A stretch of DNA of 37,153 bases. It comes from Thermogemmatispora sp. Lineage in GTDB: Bacteria; Chloroflexota; Ktedonobacteria; Ktedonobacterales; Ktedonobacteraceae. A program made the position numbers and the translations under genes. Below are positions 24,291 through 31,863 of the stretch, piece by piece; position 1 is the stretch's first letter; every line of letters begins with the position of its first letter. The notes beneath the pieces are model-generated. The model ran no database searches. It saw only the letters and a list, made by a program, of their open reading frames with translations, and was not told where the DNA came from. The DNA lies in contig NZ_JADGIA010000024.1 of assembly GCF_019683635.1 (NCBI RefSeq), positions 1 to 37,153 of the forward strand, read 5' to 3'.

Positions 24291-25355
24291 ATGAGCGCTG
24301 ATCCCGCGCCTGCAGCGACGAAGGCTTATCGCAGCCGTGTGGGGCTGGTGGCTGATTCGCCGCAATTCCCCGGAGCCTGGAACGAAATCGTCGAGAAGGT
24401 CAAGATTGCCGATGAGCTGGGCTTCGACTCTGTCTGGCTGGGCGAGTCCTGGGGCTACGAACTCTTTACCTCGCTAGCCGATCTGGCTCGTGTGACCAGG
24501 CGCATCAAGCTTGGCGCCGGCATAGCCAATATCTACTCACGTACCCCGGCCCTGATCGCCAGCACCGTTGCCACTTTAGATGAGCGTTCTGGGGGGCGCA
24601 TGATCCTCGGCCTCGGCCCCTCGGGCGCCAATGTCATTGAGCACTGGCACGGCGTACCTTTCGAAAAGCCCCTGCAGCGCACGCGCGAGTATGTCGAGAT
24701 CATCAGGACGATTCTGCGTCACGAAAAGCTGATCTATCACGGCCAGTTCTTCAAGCTGGAGCGCGGTTTTAAGCTGCGTTTCACGCCGCTGCGCGCGGAT
24801 GTACCGATCTACATTGCCGCTATGGGGCCCAAGAATGTCATTCAAACTGGGGAGATCGCCGATGGAGTGCTGCCGGTCTACTGGCCGGGCCATAAGTGGC
24901 AGGAGCTGCGTCAGCAGTTGGATGAGGGCGCGCAGCGAGCCGGACGCCCCCCTCATAGTGCGTTGATTGCTCCGTATATCACCAGCGTGATTCTGCCCGA
25001 GAATGCGGATGAGCAAATGCGCCAGGCAGCTCGCAATCAGGCTGCTGCCCCCCTGGCCTACTATATCGGGAAGATGGGGGTCTATTACGCCGAGATGCTC
25101 ACTCGCCACGGCTATGGGACCCAGGTCCAGGCTGTCATCGAGGGCTGGAAGCAAGGCATGAAGAGCGCCATCGAGGCCGTCGATCCAGAAATGCTGGACG
25201 CCGTGAGCATTGTGGGAACGCCGCGCGAAATCGTGGCCAAGCTGGATCTATGGGCCGAGCGCGGCGTGGATCAGCCGCTGCTCAACATACCAGGCGGCTC
25301 AGTGGACGAGGCCGGCCAGCTTCTGAGCTCCTTGATGGAGGCCCTGCGCTCCTGA
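24291..25355 (+). CDS. LLM-class (F420/flavin-dependent) oxidoreductase
   Basis: A 354-residue luciferase-like monooxygenase-fold protein, of the branch that includes F420-dependent N5,N10-methylene-tetrahydromethanopterin-reductase-like enzymes. Typical features are the TIM-barrel opening KIADELGFDSVWLGESWGYELFT, LGAGIANIYSRTPALIASTVATLDERSGGRMILGLG (substrate/cofactor edge), the FKLRFTPLRADVPIYIAAMGPKN segment that lines the F420 or FMN pocket, and VGTPREIVAKLDLWAERGVDQPLL near the C-terminus. ATG 24291 has GGAGG nine bases upstream. It is a single gene with its own -10 element, convergent with the M48 peptidase. Cofactor F420 is likely from the family, but FMN cannot be excluded; the substrate is unknown. 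Confidence 0.88.
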   Translation: MSADPAPAATKAYRSRVGLVADSPQFPGAWNEIVEKVKIADELGFDSVWLGESWGYELFTSLADLARVTRRIKLGAGIANIYSRTPALIASTVATLDERSGGRMILGLGPSGANVIEHWHGVPFEKPLQRTREYVEIIRTILRHEKLIYHGQFFKLERGFKLRFTPLRADVPIYIAAMGPKNVIQTGEIADGVLPVYWPGHKWQELRQQLDEGAQRAGRPPHSALIAPYITSVILPENADEQMRQAARNQAAAPLAYYIGKMGVYYAEMLTRHGYGTQVQAVIEGWKQGMKSAIEAVDPEMLDAVSIVGTPREIVAKLDLWAERGVDQPLLNIPGGSVDEAGQLLSSLMEALRS

Positions 25356-25528
25356 GCTTGACCTGACCTGACCTGGCTGGGGGTCTGCTTGCCGCTCTGC
25401 CGGGCCAGGGTAGACAGCCCAGGCCAAGGACGAGCCGCCCGCGCTCTTCTGCTGCAACGTCCCTGGCCTGGACACAGTCCTGCTCTCCATCCATCCGCTC
25501 CCGCCGCCCGGCCCGCTCTGGGAGGAGG

Positions 25529-26758
25529 TCAGCGCCTGGCCAGGCTCAGATTGTCGCGACTCTGGCGGCGTGCAAAGGCCTCGGCATGTTCCAGCCGACG
25601 TTTGATCGAGGGATGGTCGTGAAAGAGGATCTCGACGAGCGGGGCCGGTTCAGCCTCGGCGAGGTTCTGGTTAGCCAGGCGTGTCATCATGCTCTGAAAG
25701 GCCTCGCTCTTGCCCGTCGTCAGCAGGGCATACTCGTCGGCCTGGTATTCGAGATAGCGGCTGATGGCGTTACCCAGAGGCATGAAGATCAGGCCGACGG
25801 CAGCACTGACCAGCGCAATCAGGGGCAGGGTCGCTGGATCAGCCAGGCCGTGATAGCCGAGCTGCGGCGTGGCCAGCCAGTGCAGCGTGACATTGATCAG
25901 ATAGAGAGCGACCAGGGTCAAAAGCGACTGGCTGGCGATGAGCTTCCAGATGTCCCCGTGGACATGGTGACCCAACTCATGAGCCAGTACGACTTCGATC
26001 TCATCGGGCGTGTACTGATCGAGCAGCGTATCGCCGATGACGATGCGGCGGGTGTTCCCCAGCCCCATCAGGGCCGCATTGGCTGCGGTGGTCTTGCTGC
26101 TCATGTGCATAGTGAAGACACCGCGTACGCGCGTGTGGGCACGCTCGGCCAGGGCCAGCAGGCGTGCTTTCAGCTCGCCATCAGGTAGGGGTGTGAAGCG
26201 ATAGAAGAGCGGCAGAACCAGGACGGGGGCCAGATTGGCCAGCACCACCGAGAAGAGGAGCATCACCAGCGCTACCCAGAGCCACCAGGCCAGCGGCTGC
26301 GTGGCCAGTAGCAGATAGATGAGTTCCAGGGCCGCCAGCTCCAAAACGATGCTCAATAACAAGCCCTTGAGCAGGTCGCCTAACCAGGCCCCCAGCGTCT
26401 GTACGGAGAGGCCGTAGCGCCGCGGCAGGATGTAGCCGCGATAGACGGTTAGAGGAGCGCTGATCAGCTCGTATAGCAGCAGCAAGATCAGGAAGTAGCC
26501 AGCCACCTGCAGCGGGTACCAGCCTGCCAGTGGTTGCCAGGCCAGCGGCTGCAAGAGGTCGCGCAGCCAGAGGTCGAGTCGGAAGAGAAAGAGAGCCACC
26601 AGGCCAACAGCGGCGATGGCCAACCCCACAAGCCAGAGGCGCCGCCGGATGCGCGCATACTCACGCGCCTGCTGCTGGCGCTGGGGATCAAGCTGGACAG
26701 CCGCAGCTGGCTTCTCTTCTCTCTGCTGCTCTGGTTGTATAAACTGCTCTCGTTCCAT
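25529..26758 (-). CDS. M48-family (Ste24-type) membrane zinc peptidase
   Basis: A 409-residue membrane metallopeptidase of the Ste24/CAAX-protease-1 type. Helices at about 41-60, 86-105, 125-150 and 160-195 precede the catalytic part. The zinc site HELGH is at 260-264 (EVVLAHELGHHVHGD), with the third ligand Glu in RYLEYQADEYALLTTG and the helical hairpin between. MHMSSKTTAANAALMGLGNTRR is the conserved segment before the site. The C-terminus ends with FHDHPSIKRRLEHAEAF, also typical. The start at 26758 follows GGAAGG. Upstream on the same strand lies a longer gene whose second half is a degenerate copy of this protein, so the pair arose by duplication. Bacterial Ste24-type enzymes probably act in membrane protein quality control. 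Confidence 0.93.
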   Translation of the reverse strand: MEREQFIQPEQQREEKPAAAVQLDPQRQQQAREYARIRRRLWLVGLAIAAVGLVALFLFRLDLWLRDLLQPLAWQPLAGWYPLQVAGYFLILLLLYELISAPLTVYRGYILPRRYGLSVQTLGAWLGDLLKGLLLSIVLELAALELIYLLLATQPLAWWLWVALVMLLFSVVLANLAPVLVLPLFYRFTPLPDGELKARLLALAERAHTRVRGVFTMHMSSKTTAANAALMGLGNTRRIVIGDTLLDQYTPDEIEVVLAHELGHHVHGDIWKLIASQSLLTLVALYLINVTLHWLATPQLGYHGLADPATLPLIALVSAAVGLIFMPLGNAISRYLEYQADEYALLTTGKSEAFQSMMTRLANQNLAEAEPAPLVEILFHDHPSIKRRLEHAEAFARRQSRDNLSLARR

Positions 26759-27124
26759 AAAACGCTACCTTCCTCCACATGATGGTCAGCGGCAGTGCTC
26801 GCCCGGGCTAGCACGTTTCAGCCTGTTTCGCTTTATCTTAACCCACAGACTCCTGCCAGGACAAGTCGGTCCTGCCTGCTCTTGCTGCTGAAGCCTGAGC
26901 TGAGGGGATCGGCCTGGGCCAGGCGTTTCACTAAGAACGGGTCACTGCGGTTCATAGGTCGTTCCTCTCACCTTCCCACCAGCGCACTCCCAGCCCAGAG
27001 GTTTGCCAGGCGAATCACAGCATTCTGGGAGTCTCGCACATCACCAGTTTGCTCCAGAGCGAATTTATCTGCACGCATCTCCCAATGGTAGATGTCGTAT
27101 TTACATGAATGGTGCTCAGCTGGC
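26759..27124. other. Gap between the two M48 paralogues
   Basis: 366 bases between the degenerate M48 fusion gene and the intact one. It contains the candidate promoter at 26835-26864 and a near-palindrome GCTCGCCCGGGCTAGC around 26799-26814. Short frames here show no protein character. Confidence 0.45.
26835..26864 (-). promoter_or_regulatory. Candidate promoter of the M48 peptidase gene
   Basis: On the minus strand TTGTCC (26864-26859), an 18-base spacer and TAAGAT (26840-26835); each hexamer matches four of six consensus positions. About 77 bases lie before the start codon. Confidence 0.35.
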
Positions 27125-28870
27125 TCACCTCTCTTCTCTTTCTGCTGGGGATGGCAATGACTCGCCTCCCTGGCGACCTTGCTGGATGAGGAACAGATCG
27201 GCTCTCTTGAGGCGCTCCAGCAAGGGATTGAAACGGGCGCCACCGGCCAACTGACCATTAATATTGCTTAACCGGACAAGGGCATTTTTAAAGGCCAGGA
27301 CATTCCCCGTCAGTTGAAGCGCCTGCCTGTCATAGGCGTACGTACCCATGATCCGCAGCAGGTTGTAAGCCAGAAGACAGAGTAAACCCACACAAAGCGC
27401 CAGGAAGAGACCCGGGAGAGAGAACAACAGGAGAAGCTCAACGCCCAGCGGACCAGGAGCGATAAGCCAGCCCGCCAGGCCAACGATGGCCAGTAACGGT
27501 AGCCAAAGCAGGGAAAAGAGTAGGGGACGGCGCAGGGCCAGGCCACGCGTAGTATAAGGTGCTACTGTTATAGCCAGGATGGCCTCGACCTCCTCGGGAG
27601 GGAAGGCTAGCAGCAACGTCTCCGAAAGATAGATGGCCAGACGCCCGGCCCAGCCCGCGGCCAGGAGGATAGCCGCAGGCAGCAGCACTGATGAGCCTAG
27701 GAGGTAGAAACGCGCCTGTAACTGACGGCGCGCTAGCTGATCAGCGCAGCGCTGAACGACCTCATCTGACGGCAGCTGTCGAACAGGCCAACCGTTCCAG
27801 GGGAAAGATCGCTTGCCCCAGGCAGCCTGTCCCAGATTGAAGCAGGCAAAAACCAGCCAGAGCAGCAGCCACCACCAGAATGGCAGCAGTGCCTTGAGCA
27901 GCGAGGCCAGGATGACCCCCACCAGATAGACGCCCGTCCAGGCAAGGACAGCCTGCCCCCAGCCGCGCCAGAAGAGGTCTCGCCGCTGACCGAGGATTCC
28001 CTCAATGATCATTGTTTGGTAAAGAGAGGGCATAATCAGAAGGAGGACTAACACGACCAGCAGGAGCCAGACCCCTAGCAGCACGGTCACCGAAAACAGC
28101 GGCTGCCAGCCAGGAAGAGGCTGCCAGGCAAAAGGCCCGCTATGCTCTAGCTCCACGAGCCAGTTGGGCAGATCGAAGGGCAGAGAAATCCCTAAAACAT
28201 CCTTGCTATTGAGCATGAGTAGCACGAAAACCGACAGTGCCACTATCAGCAGTCGCCACAGGCGCAGGCGTACGCTAGCCTGCCGTAGCTCTATCTTGAG
28301 CTGGACCTGGCGCTCCAGGTCCAGGAGCACCAGCTCAGGCTCAATGCTCTGCCCGACGAGCTGGCCAGTCGTGGTCGCTGGCTGCAACGTGGCCGAGACC
28401 TGGGCACGAGCCAGACTGAGGGCTGCCTCCGGTGCCGGCAAGGCGCTCATCAACGGACTGAGGCGGCAGGCCAGGACACCAAGGAGCAGATGCCCCGGCT
28501 CAATTCGCGTGTGCTGGAGGGAATCAGCCTCCGCCACAGCGGCGCTCAGGATCTGTCGCGCTAGAGGAGTAAGCCCTTCGCGAATCTGGTCAACCTCCCA
28601 GATGCCCGCCTCCGCTTGCTGGCTCCGGCTCAGCGTTTGCACCAGAAGGGCGCGATCCACTCCCAGCCGCTGGAGCAGGCTTCCGATCACTCCTCCCGGC
28701 TCGTCGAGCAAGCTCAAGAGCAGATCCCGGCCATCAAGCCATACTCTTCCAGCTCTTAATGCATGATAGGTCGCAGCAGCCAGCGTCGCCTTGGCACGAT
28801 AGCTATAGCGCCCAAACGCGGGAATCCGTCGTACTCCCCAGTCATTGCCTCTTTCTGACTTCTGCTGCAT
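27125..28870 (-). CDS. Double Clp-N domain fused to a degenerate M48 membrane peptidase
   Basis: A 581-residue protein. Residues about 20-150 contain two Clp N-terminal repeats (YRAKATLAAATYHALRAG to LLLSLLDEPGGVIGSLLQRL, then ARQILSAAVAEADSLQHTRI to GHLLLGVLA), the substrate/adaptor-binding module of ClpA/ClpC. From about 200 onward there are several membrane helices and a region collinear with the neighbouring M48 peptidase: W-Q-P-L-x-GW-x-PL, LP-x3-E-x3-R, YLSETLL-x4-P-x-E-VEAILA, and YDRQALQLTGNVLAFKNALVRL. The zinc motif HELGH is replaced by ITVAP at 434-438, and the third-ligand Glu is also missing. It should therefore not be a peptidase. It may capture substrates or adaptors for the next-door protease or a Clp machine; that is inference. 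A good promoter with an overlapping palindrome precedes it. Confidence 0.82.
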   Translation of the reverse strand: MQQKSERGNDWGVRRIPAFGRYSYRAKATLAAATYHALRAGRVWLDGRDLLLSLLDEPGGVIGSLLQRLGVDRALLVQTLSRSQQAEAGIWEVDQIREGLTPLARQILSAAVAEADSLQHTRIEPGHLLLGVLACRLSPLMSALPAPEAALSLARAQVSATLQPATTTGQLVGQSIEPELVLLDLERQVQLKIELRQASVRLRLWRLLIVALSVFVLLMLNSKDVLGISLPFDLPNWLVELEHSGPFAWQPLPGWQPLFSVTVLLGVWLLLVVLVLLLIMPSLYQTMIIEGILGQRRDLFWRGWGQAVLAWTGVYLVGVILASLLKALLPFWWWLLLWLVFACFNLGQAAWGKRSFPWNGWPVRQLPSDEVVQRCADQLARRQLQARFYLLGSSVLLPAAILLAAGWAGRLAIYLSETLLLAFPPEEVEAILAITVAPYTTRGLALRRPLLFSLLWLPLLAIVGLAGWLIAPGPLGVELLLLFSLPGLFLALCVGLLCLLAYNLLRIMGTYAYDRQALQLTGNVLAFKNALVRLSNINGQLAGGARFNPLLERLKRADLFLIQQGRQGGESLPSPAEREER

Positions 28871-28893
28871 GATCCTCTTCTCTGTAAAAATTT

Positions 28894-28909
28894 ATAGATG
28901 CCCATCTAT
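28894..28909. promoter_or_regulatory. Operator-like palindrome at the Clp-N gene start site
   Basis: ATAGATG-cc-CATCTAT, a perfect 7-bp inverted repeat. It overlaps the end of the minus-strand -10 element (28913-28908) and the predicted transcription start, the usual place for a repressor site. Confidence 0.55.
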
Positions 28910-28935
28910 TATAGACGGAATTTCGCCCCTGGCAA
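28908..28935 (-). promoter_or_regulatory. Promoter of the Clp-N/M48 fusion gene
   Basis: TTGCCA (28935-28930), a 16-base spacer and a perfect TATAAT (28913-28908) on the minus strand. Transcription near 28901 leaves a leader of about 30 bases. Best-matching sigma-70-type promoter in the window. Confidence 0.65.
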
Positions 28936-29175
28936 GAGGCTTGGATGGCGGACGACGAGGAGAGACGCAAATCTTAGGCTCAGAAGAAAGAGATCTCCTG
29001 TCATCAAAAGAGCAGATCAATGGCCCTTTAGGAGAAGTTCCTGGACAAGAAGAGGGATGTTTTGCGGCAGGAGAGGGCAGTCAGAGAGTGAGGAGAGCAG
29101 TATTGTGGCGGGAGAAGAGCGGCAGAGGGGTAGGGGACGCGCTGCAAGAGAGCATCGGTGTCCAGCGTGCACGGC

Positions 29176-29219
29176 TCTCCCCGGTACGCCTGCCAGTCAG
29201 ACAGACCAGACCGGGGAGA
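29176..29219 (-). terminator. Hairpin after the zinc-ribbon FHA gene
   Basis: TCTCCCCGGT (29176-29185) and ACCGGGGAGA (29210-29219) form a perfect 10-bp stem around 24 bases, starting 18 bases beyond the stop at 29237. No T run follows on the minus strand. Confidence 0.5.
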
Positions 29220-29236
29220 AGCAGCCATGAATGCTC

Positions 29237-30709
29237 TTAGAGCTTGTGAAAAGTGCAGTTGACCTTACCGAAGTGAAGCGAGTCGCCATCGTTGAGAGGA
29301 GTAGCCTTATCCGGCTCCAGACGGCGCCCATTGACGCGGGTCGCATTTGTGCTGTTCAGGTCCGTCAGAGTAAAGGTGCTGCCGATATGCTCCAAAAGCG
29401 CATGAACGCGCGAGACCGTATCTGCATGTTCCATCGGACCCAGATCGATATCAGGCTTCAAGCCGCCCAGATCGTGATCATAGCGTCCCACAACCAGGCG
29501 CTCACCTGTCAAGACAACCTCGTGGCCATCGCTAAAGATCAGCCGTCCCCACGGGGCATTGGGATCAGGGCGTGGCTCACTGGCCGGACGCGCCTTAATT
29601 GGCTGGGGAGGGCCTGGCGGCGGCGGCGACACAGGGGCAGCCGGGACCGCTGGTACCGTCGGCTGCGGCTGATAGCCAGGGGTCTGACCGGCGGGCACAG
29701 GAGAGTCCGCAATCGTCGGCTCGGCGCTAGAGCTGGCGCCAGCCCTCGTACTCCCTCCCTGCGTACCAGGCCCGGGGATAAAGGTCACCGTTGGCTTCGG
29801 AATCACCGGAGGCTGAGCCGGTACCTGGGAAGCATAGGGCTGGATGGGGGGCTTAGCCGAGGGCGCAGGAGCTGGCGCTGCCGGTGGCTTCCTCGGTACT
29901 GGGGGCGGAGCTGGCTGAACAGGCGGCTGGACGCTCCGCGCTCCTGGAGCCTGGGACTGGAAGGTTGAAGCTCCACACTTCGGACAGAAGGCCGCATTAG
30001 GCTTCAGCTCCGTTTTACAATTGGGACAGAGCTGTTTGAGCGCTCGCCCGCAGCCCGAGCAGAAGGTATCGCCCGGCTCATAGGGCGTATTGCACTGGGG
30101 ACAGCGCAGACCGGCGCTGGGCCTGATCACGGGCGCCGCCGGGCCCGCCTGGGCTGGCGTGGGCGGGACGTAGGGCGGCACATAGGACGGCGAACCCGGC
30201 GGCGGCGTCGGCACCGCTCCATAGGGACCCGCCGACATCGCTGGTCCACCCCATTGCTGCTGAACCTGCGGCAGAAGAGAGGGCGGGATCGGACCGATCT
30301 GCACCTCGGGACGCTGCTGACGCACCAGGCCATCAACAATATTGAGCACCTCATTGGCCAGGCTCGCCTGACGCACTGCCCCAACACCGGCAGTAATAGC
30401 CAGTGGTAGCAGCACAGGGATCACCATCGCCCCCACGGCGCCTATCGTCCCAACCGCCGCTTTATCCATCCAGCGCTGCTGGCCAATCATCGCCAGCACT
30501 CCCCCCGAGACACGTTGCAGCGTCACCGAGAGGGCGGCCTGCATCCCGAGCACAGCCTCGAAGTCGCCTCCCTTCTTCAACTGCACCAGGGCCTGATCGG
30601 GATTACTAAATTGCTGCGTCTGATACCCCTTAGCGCGATAGACATTTTCTAGATCGGTAGCCAGACGTGGTATATCGATTTCTTGCGATGTATAAAATCG
30701 GGCATCCAT
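29237..30709 (-). CDS. Zinc-ribbon and FHA protein with an unnamed N-terminal domain
   Basis: A 490-residue multidomain protein. Residues 1-135 form a domain I cannot name, with a hydrophobic stretch (VGAMVIPVLLPLAITAGVGAV); it is clearly paralogous to the product of 30966-31475. A Pro/Gly-rich linker follows. Two zinc ribbons come next, with Cys pairs at 203/206 and 217/220, then 228/231 and 242/245. A long Pro/Ala linker (about 250-385) leads to a C-terminal FHA domain. That domain has GRYDHD from about 408, SRVHALLEH near 432, and DLNSTNATRVNGRRL, so the phosphothreonine-binding Arg, Ser and Asn are present. GGAGAG precedes the ATG. It is likely a phosphorylation-dependent adaptor; no kinase is encoded in the window. 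Confidence 0.9.
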   Translation of the reverse strand: MDARFYTSQEIDIPRLATDLENVYRAKGYQTQQFSNPDQALVQLKKGGDFEAVLGMQAALSVTLQRVSGGVLAMIGQQRWMDKAAVGTIGAVGAMVIPVLLPLAITAGVGAVRQASLANEVLNIVDGLVRQQRPEVQIGPIPPSLLPQVQQQWGGPAMSAGPYGAVPTPPPGSPSYVPPYVPPTPAQAGPAAPVIRPSAGLRCPQCNTPYEPGDTFCSGCGRALKQLCPNCKTELKPNAAFCPKCGASTFQSQAPGARSVQPPVQPAPPPVPRKPPAAPAPAPSAKPPIQPYASQVPAQPPVIPKPTVTFIPGPGTQGGSTRAGASSSAEPTIADSPVPAGQTPGYQPQPTVPAVPAAPVSPPPPGPPQPIKARPASEPRPDPNAPWGRLIFSDGHEVVLTGERLVVGRYDHDLGGLKPDIDLGPMEHADTVSRVHALLEHIGSTFTLTDLNSTNATRVNGRRLEPDKATPLNDGDSLHFGKVNCTFHKL

Positions 30710-30841
30710 TGGTCTCTCCTCTTCTGCGGTAGCGAGGCGCTTCTTACTTGCCCTGTCGGCTCAGCAGTAACCGCTGCCCTTCTCGCTCCCCACCGACAGA
30801 GAGTAGCAGCATAGGGCGCAGGCCCAACCAGAGCAAGGGAG

Positions 30842-30881
30842 GGCCGCGCCGTACCCCACCGGCTATAGCAACGGCGCGGCC
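30842..30881 (-). terminator. Hairpin between the two paralogous genes
   Basis: GGCCGCGCCGT (30842-30852) and ACGGCGCGGCC (30871-30881) make an 11-bp GC-rich stem with an 18-base loop, about 85 bases after the short gene's stop. On the minus strand CTCCCTTGC follows. Confidence 0.5.
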
Positions 30882-30965
30882 TCATCTAACTCACCAGCAG
30901 GTACACCGGGTTCGATTTGGCAGAAGGTACGCCCGCACTATCAGCTTCGCAGAGCCTCCTTCTGC

Positions 30966-31475
30966 CTACTGAGCAGGCTCTGCGGACGGAGGTGGCGACT
31001 GCGGCCCAGACGGCGCGGGGGGAGGCTGTGGCGGCTGCCAGCCAGGGAAGCCAAACCCAGGCGCAGGTGGCCAGCTCTCCACTCCCGGCTGCTGCTGCCG
31101 AATCAGACCGTCGACAATCCAGAGCACTTCATTGCTCAGCGTCGCCTGGCGCACAGCTCCAATGCCTGCTGTAAAGAGCAAGGGCCACAGCGGCGGAATG
31201 GCCACGCCAGCCACTCCCACCACCGCCTTCTCGGCCCACTGCTGCTGACCTGTGGTCACCGAGATCCCCCCAGCCGTGTGTTGGATCACCACGGCCAGCG
31301 CCGCCTGTAAGCCGAGGAGCCGCTCAAAGTCGCCTCCCTTTCTCAACTGTACCACTTTGTGATCGCTGCTGCCAAATTGCTGCGTCTGATAGCCCTTCGC
31401 CTGCAAGATACTCTCCAGATCATGGGCCAGACGCTCTAGATCGATATCTTTAGTGTTGTAGAAACGGGTACTCAT
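30966..31475 (-). CDS. Short paralogue of the zinc-ribbon FHA protein's N-terminal domain
   Basis: A 169-residue protein of unknown function. Residues 1-130 match the first 135 residues of the next gene: RFY-x3-DI-x2-RLA-x-DLE at the start, AKGYQTQQF, then L-x-KGGDFE-x2-LG-x-QAAL, GQQ-W-x2-KA-VG and TAG-GAVRQA-L-NEVL-IVDGL-RQQ. The protein ends with a Pro/Gln-rich tail where the longer one continues into zinc ribbons and FHA. ATG 31475 has AGGAG about six bases upstream; the frame to 31562 lacks support. Domain amphipathy and a central hydrophobic stretch (GVAIPPLWPLLFTAGIGAV) suggest membrane or self association. Tandem duplication followed by loss or gain of the adaptor part is the simplest origin. 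Confidence 0.8.
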   Translation of the reverse strand: MSTRFYNTKDIDLERLAHDLESILQAKGYQTQQFGSSDHKVVQLRKGGDFERLLGLQAALAVVIQHTAGGISVTTGQQQWAEKAVVGVAGVAIPPLWPLLFTAGIGAVRQATLSNEVLWIVDGLIRQQQPGVESWPPAPGFGFPGWQPPQPPPAPSGPQSPPPSAEPAQ

Positions 31476-31717
31476 ATGCTCTCCTGTTCTGCTTTGTCTC
31501 AGCCTAGCTGCTTCCCTGGATGAGGTCCCTGCCACGGAATCGGCCAGCTCTCGCTGGCACACCCTTCCACCAAGCGGAAGATTTGCTTGCTTCGTAAAGA
31601 TATACGACTCGAAGAAAGAGAGGTTAAAAATTTGGCCACGATCTGGGCTGGGTTCTGAGTCCCAGAGAGCGCGCCCCCTGCATTCTCGCTGTCTCTTCTG
31701 TCTGACGCTGTGAACAA

Positions 31718-31726
31718 TGCTATAAT
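31718..31726 (+). promoter_or_regulatory. Extended -10 promoter of the PadR gene
   Basis: TGCTATAAT: a perfect TATAAT preceded by the TGn extension, which reduces the need for a -35. The resulting leader is about 130 bases. Confidence 0.55.
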
Positions 31727-31800
31727 AGTAAAATGCGATGGCTCCCCACGGCGGCCCCCGCCGCCATCATTGCCAGCACATCGCCCTACTTGCTTGCTTG

Positions 31801-31820
31801 CTCTGGCAGTGAGGCCAGAG
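31801..31820 (+). promoter_or_regulatory. Hairpin in the PadR gene leader
   Basis: CTCTGGC (31801-31807) and GCCAGAG (31814-31820) form a perfect 7-bp stem around AGTGAG, about 44 bases before the start codon. Confidence 0.4.
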
Positions 31821-31863
31821 CCATACCATCAGGTTAGCTGAAGAAGAGAAGAGAAGAGGCCCT

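Larger units (their letters stand above)
28871..29236. other. Gap between Clp-N/M48 and zinc-ribbon FHA genes
   Basis: 366 bases with a promoter and operator-like palindrome next to the Clp-N gene and a terminator hairpin next to the FHA gene. Between about 28940 and 29170 I see nothing gene-like. Confidence 0.5.
31476..31863. other. Divergent region upstream of the PadR gene
   Basis: 388 bases carrying the PadR gene's extended -10 promoter (31718-31726), two leader hairpins (31750-31765 GGCGGC-cccc-GCCGCC and 31801-31820), and a TTGC triplet run at about 31789-31800. A minus-strand promoter for the short paralogue probably lies near the TATATC patch at about 31600, but is weak. No gene seen. 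Confidence 0.45.

Noticed and set aside
25359-25375. TGACC triple repeat after the LLM gene
   Set aside because: Only three short units; too small to call a functional repeat.
29231-29968. 245-residue plus-strand Arg/Gly-rich frame
   Set aside because: Antisense of the Pro-rich linker and FHA domain; repetitive composition explained by the linker.
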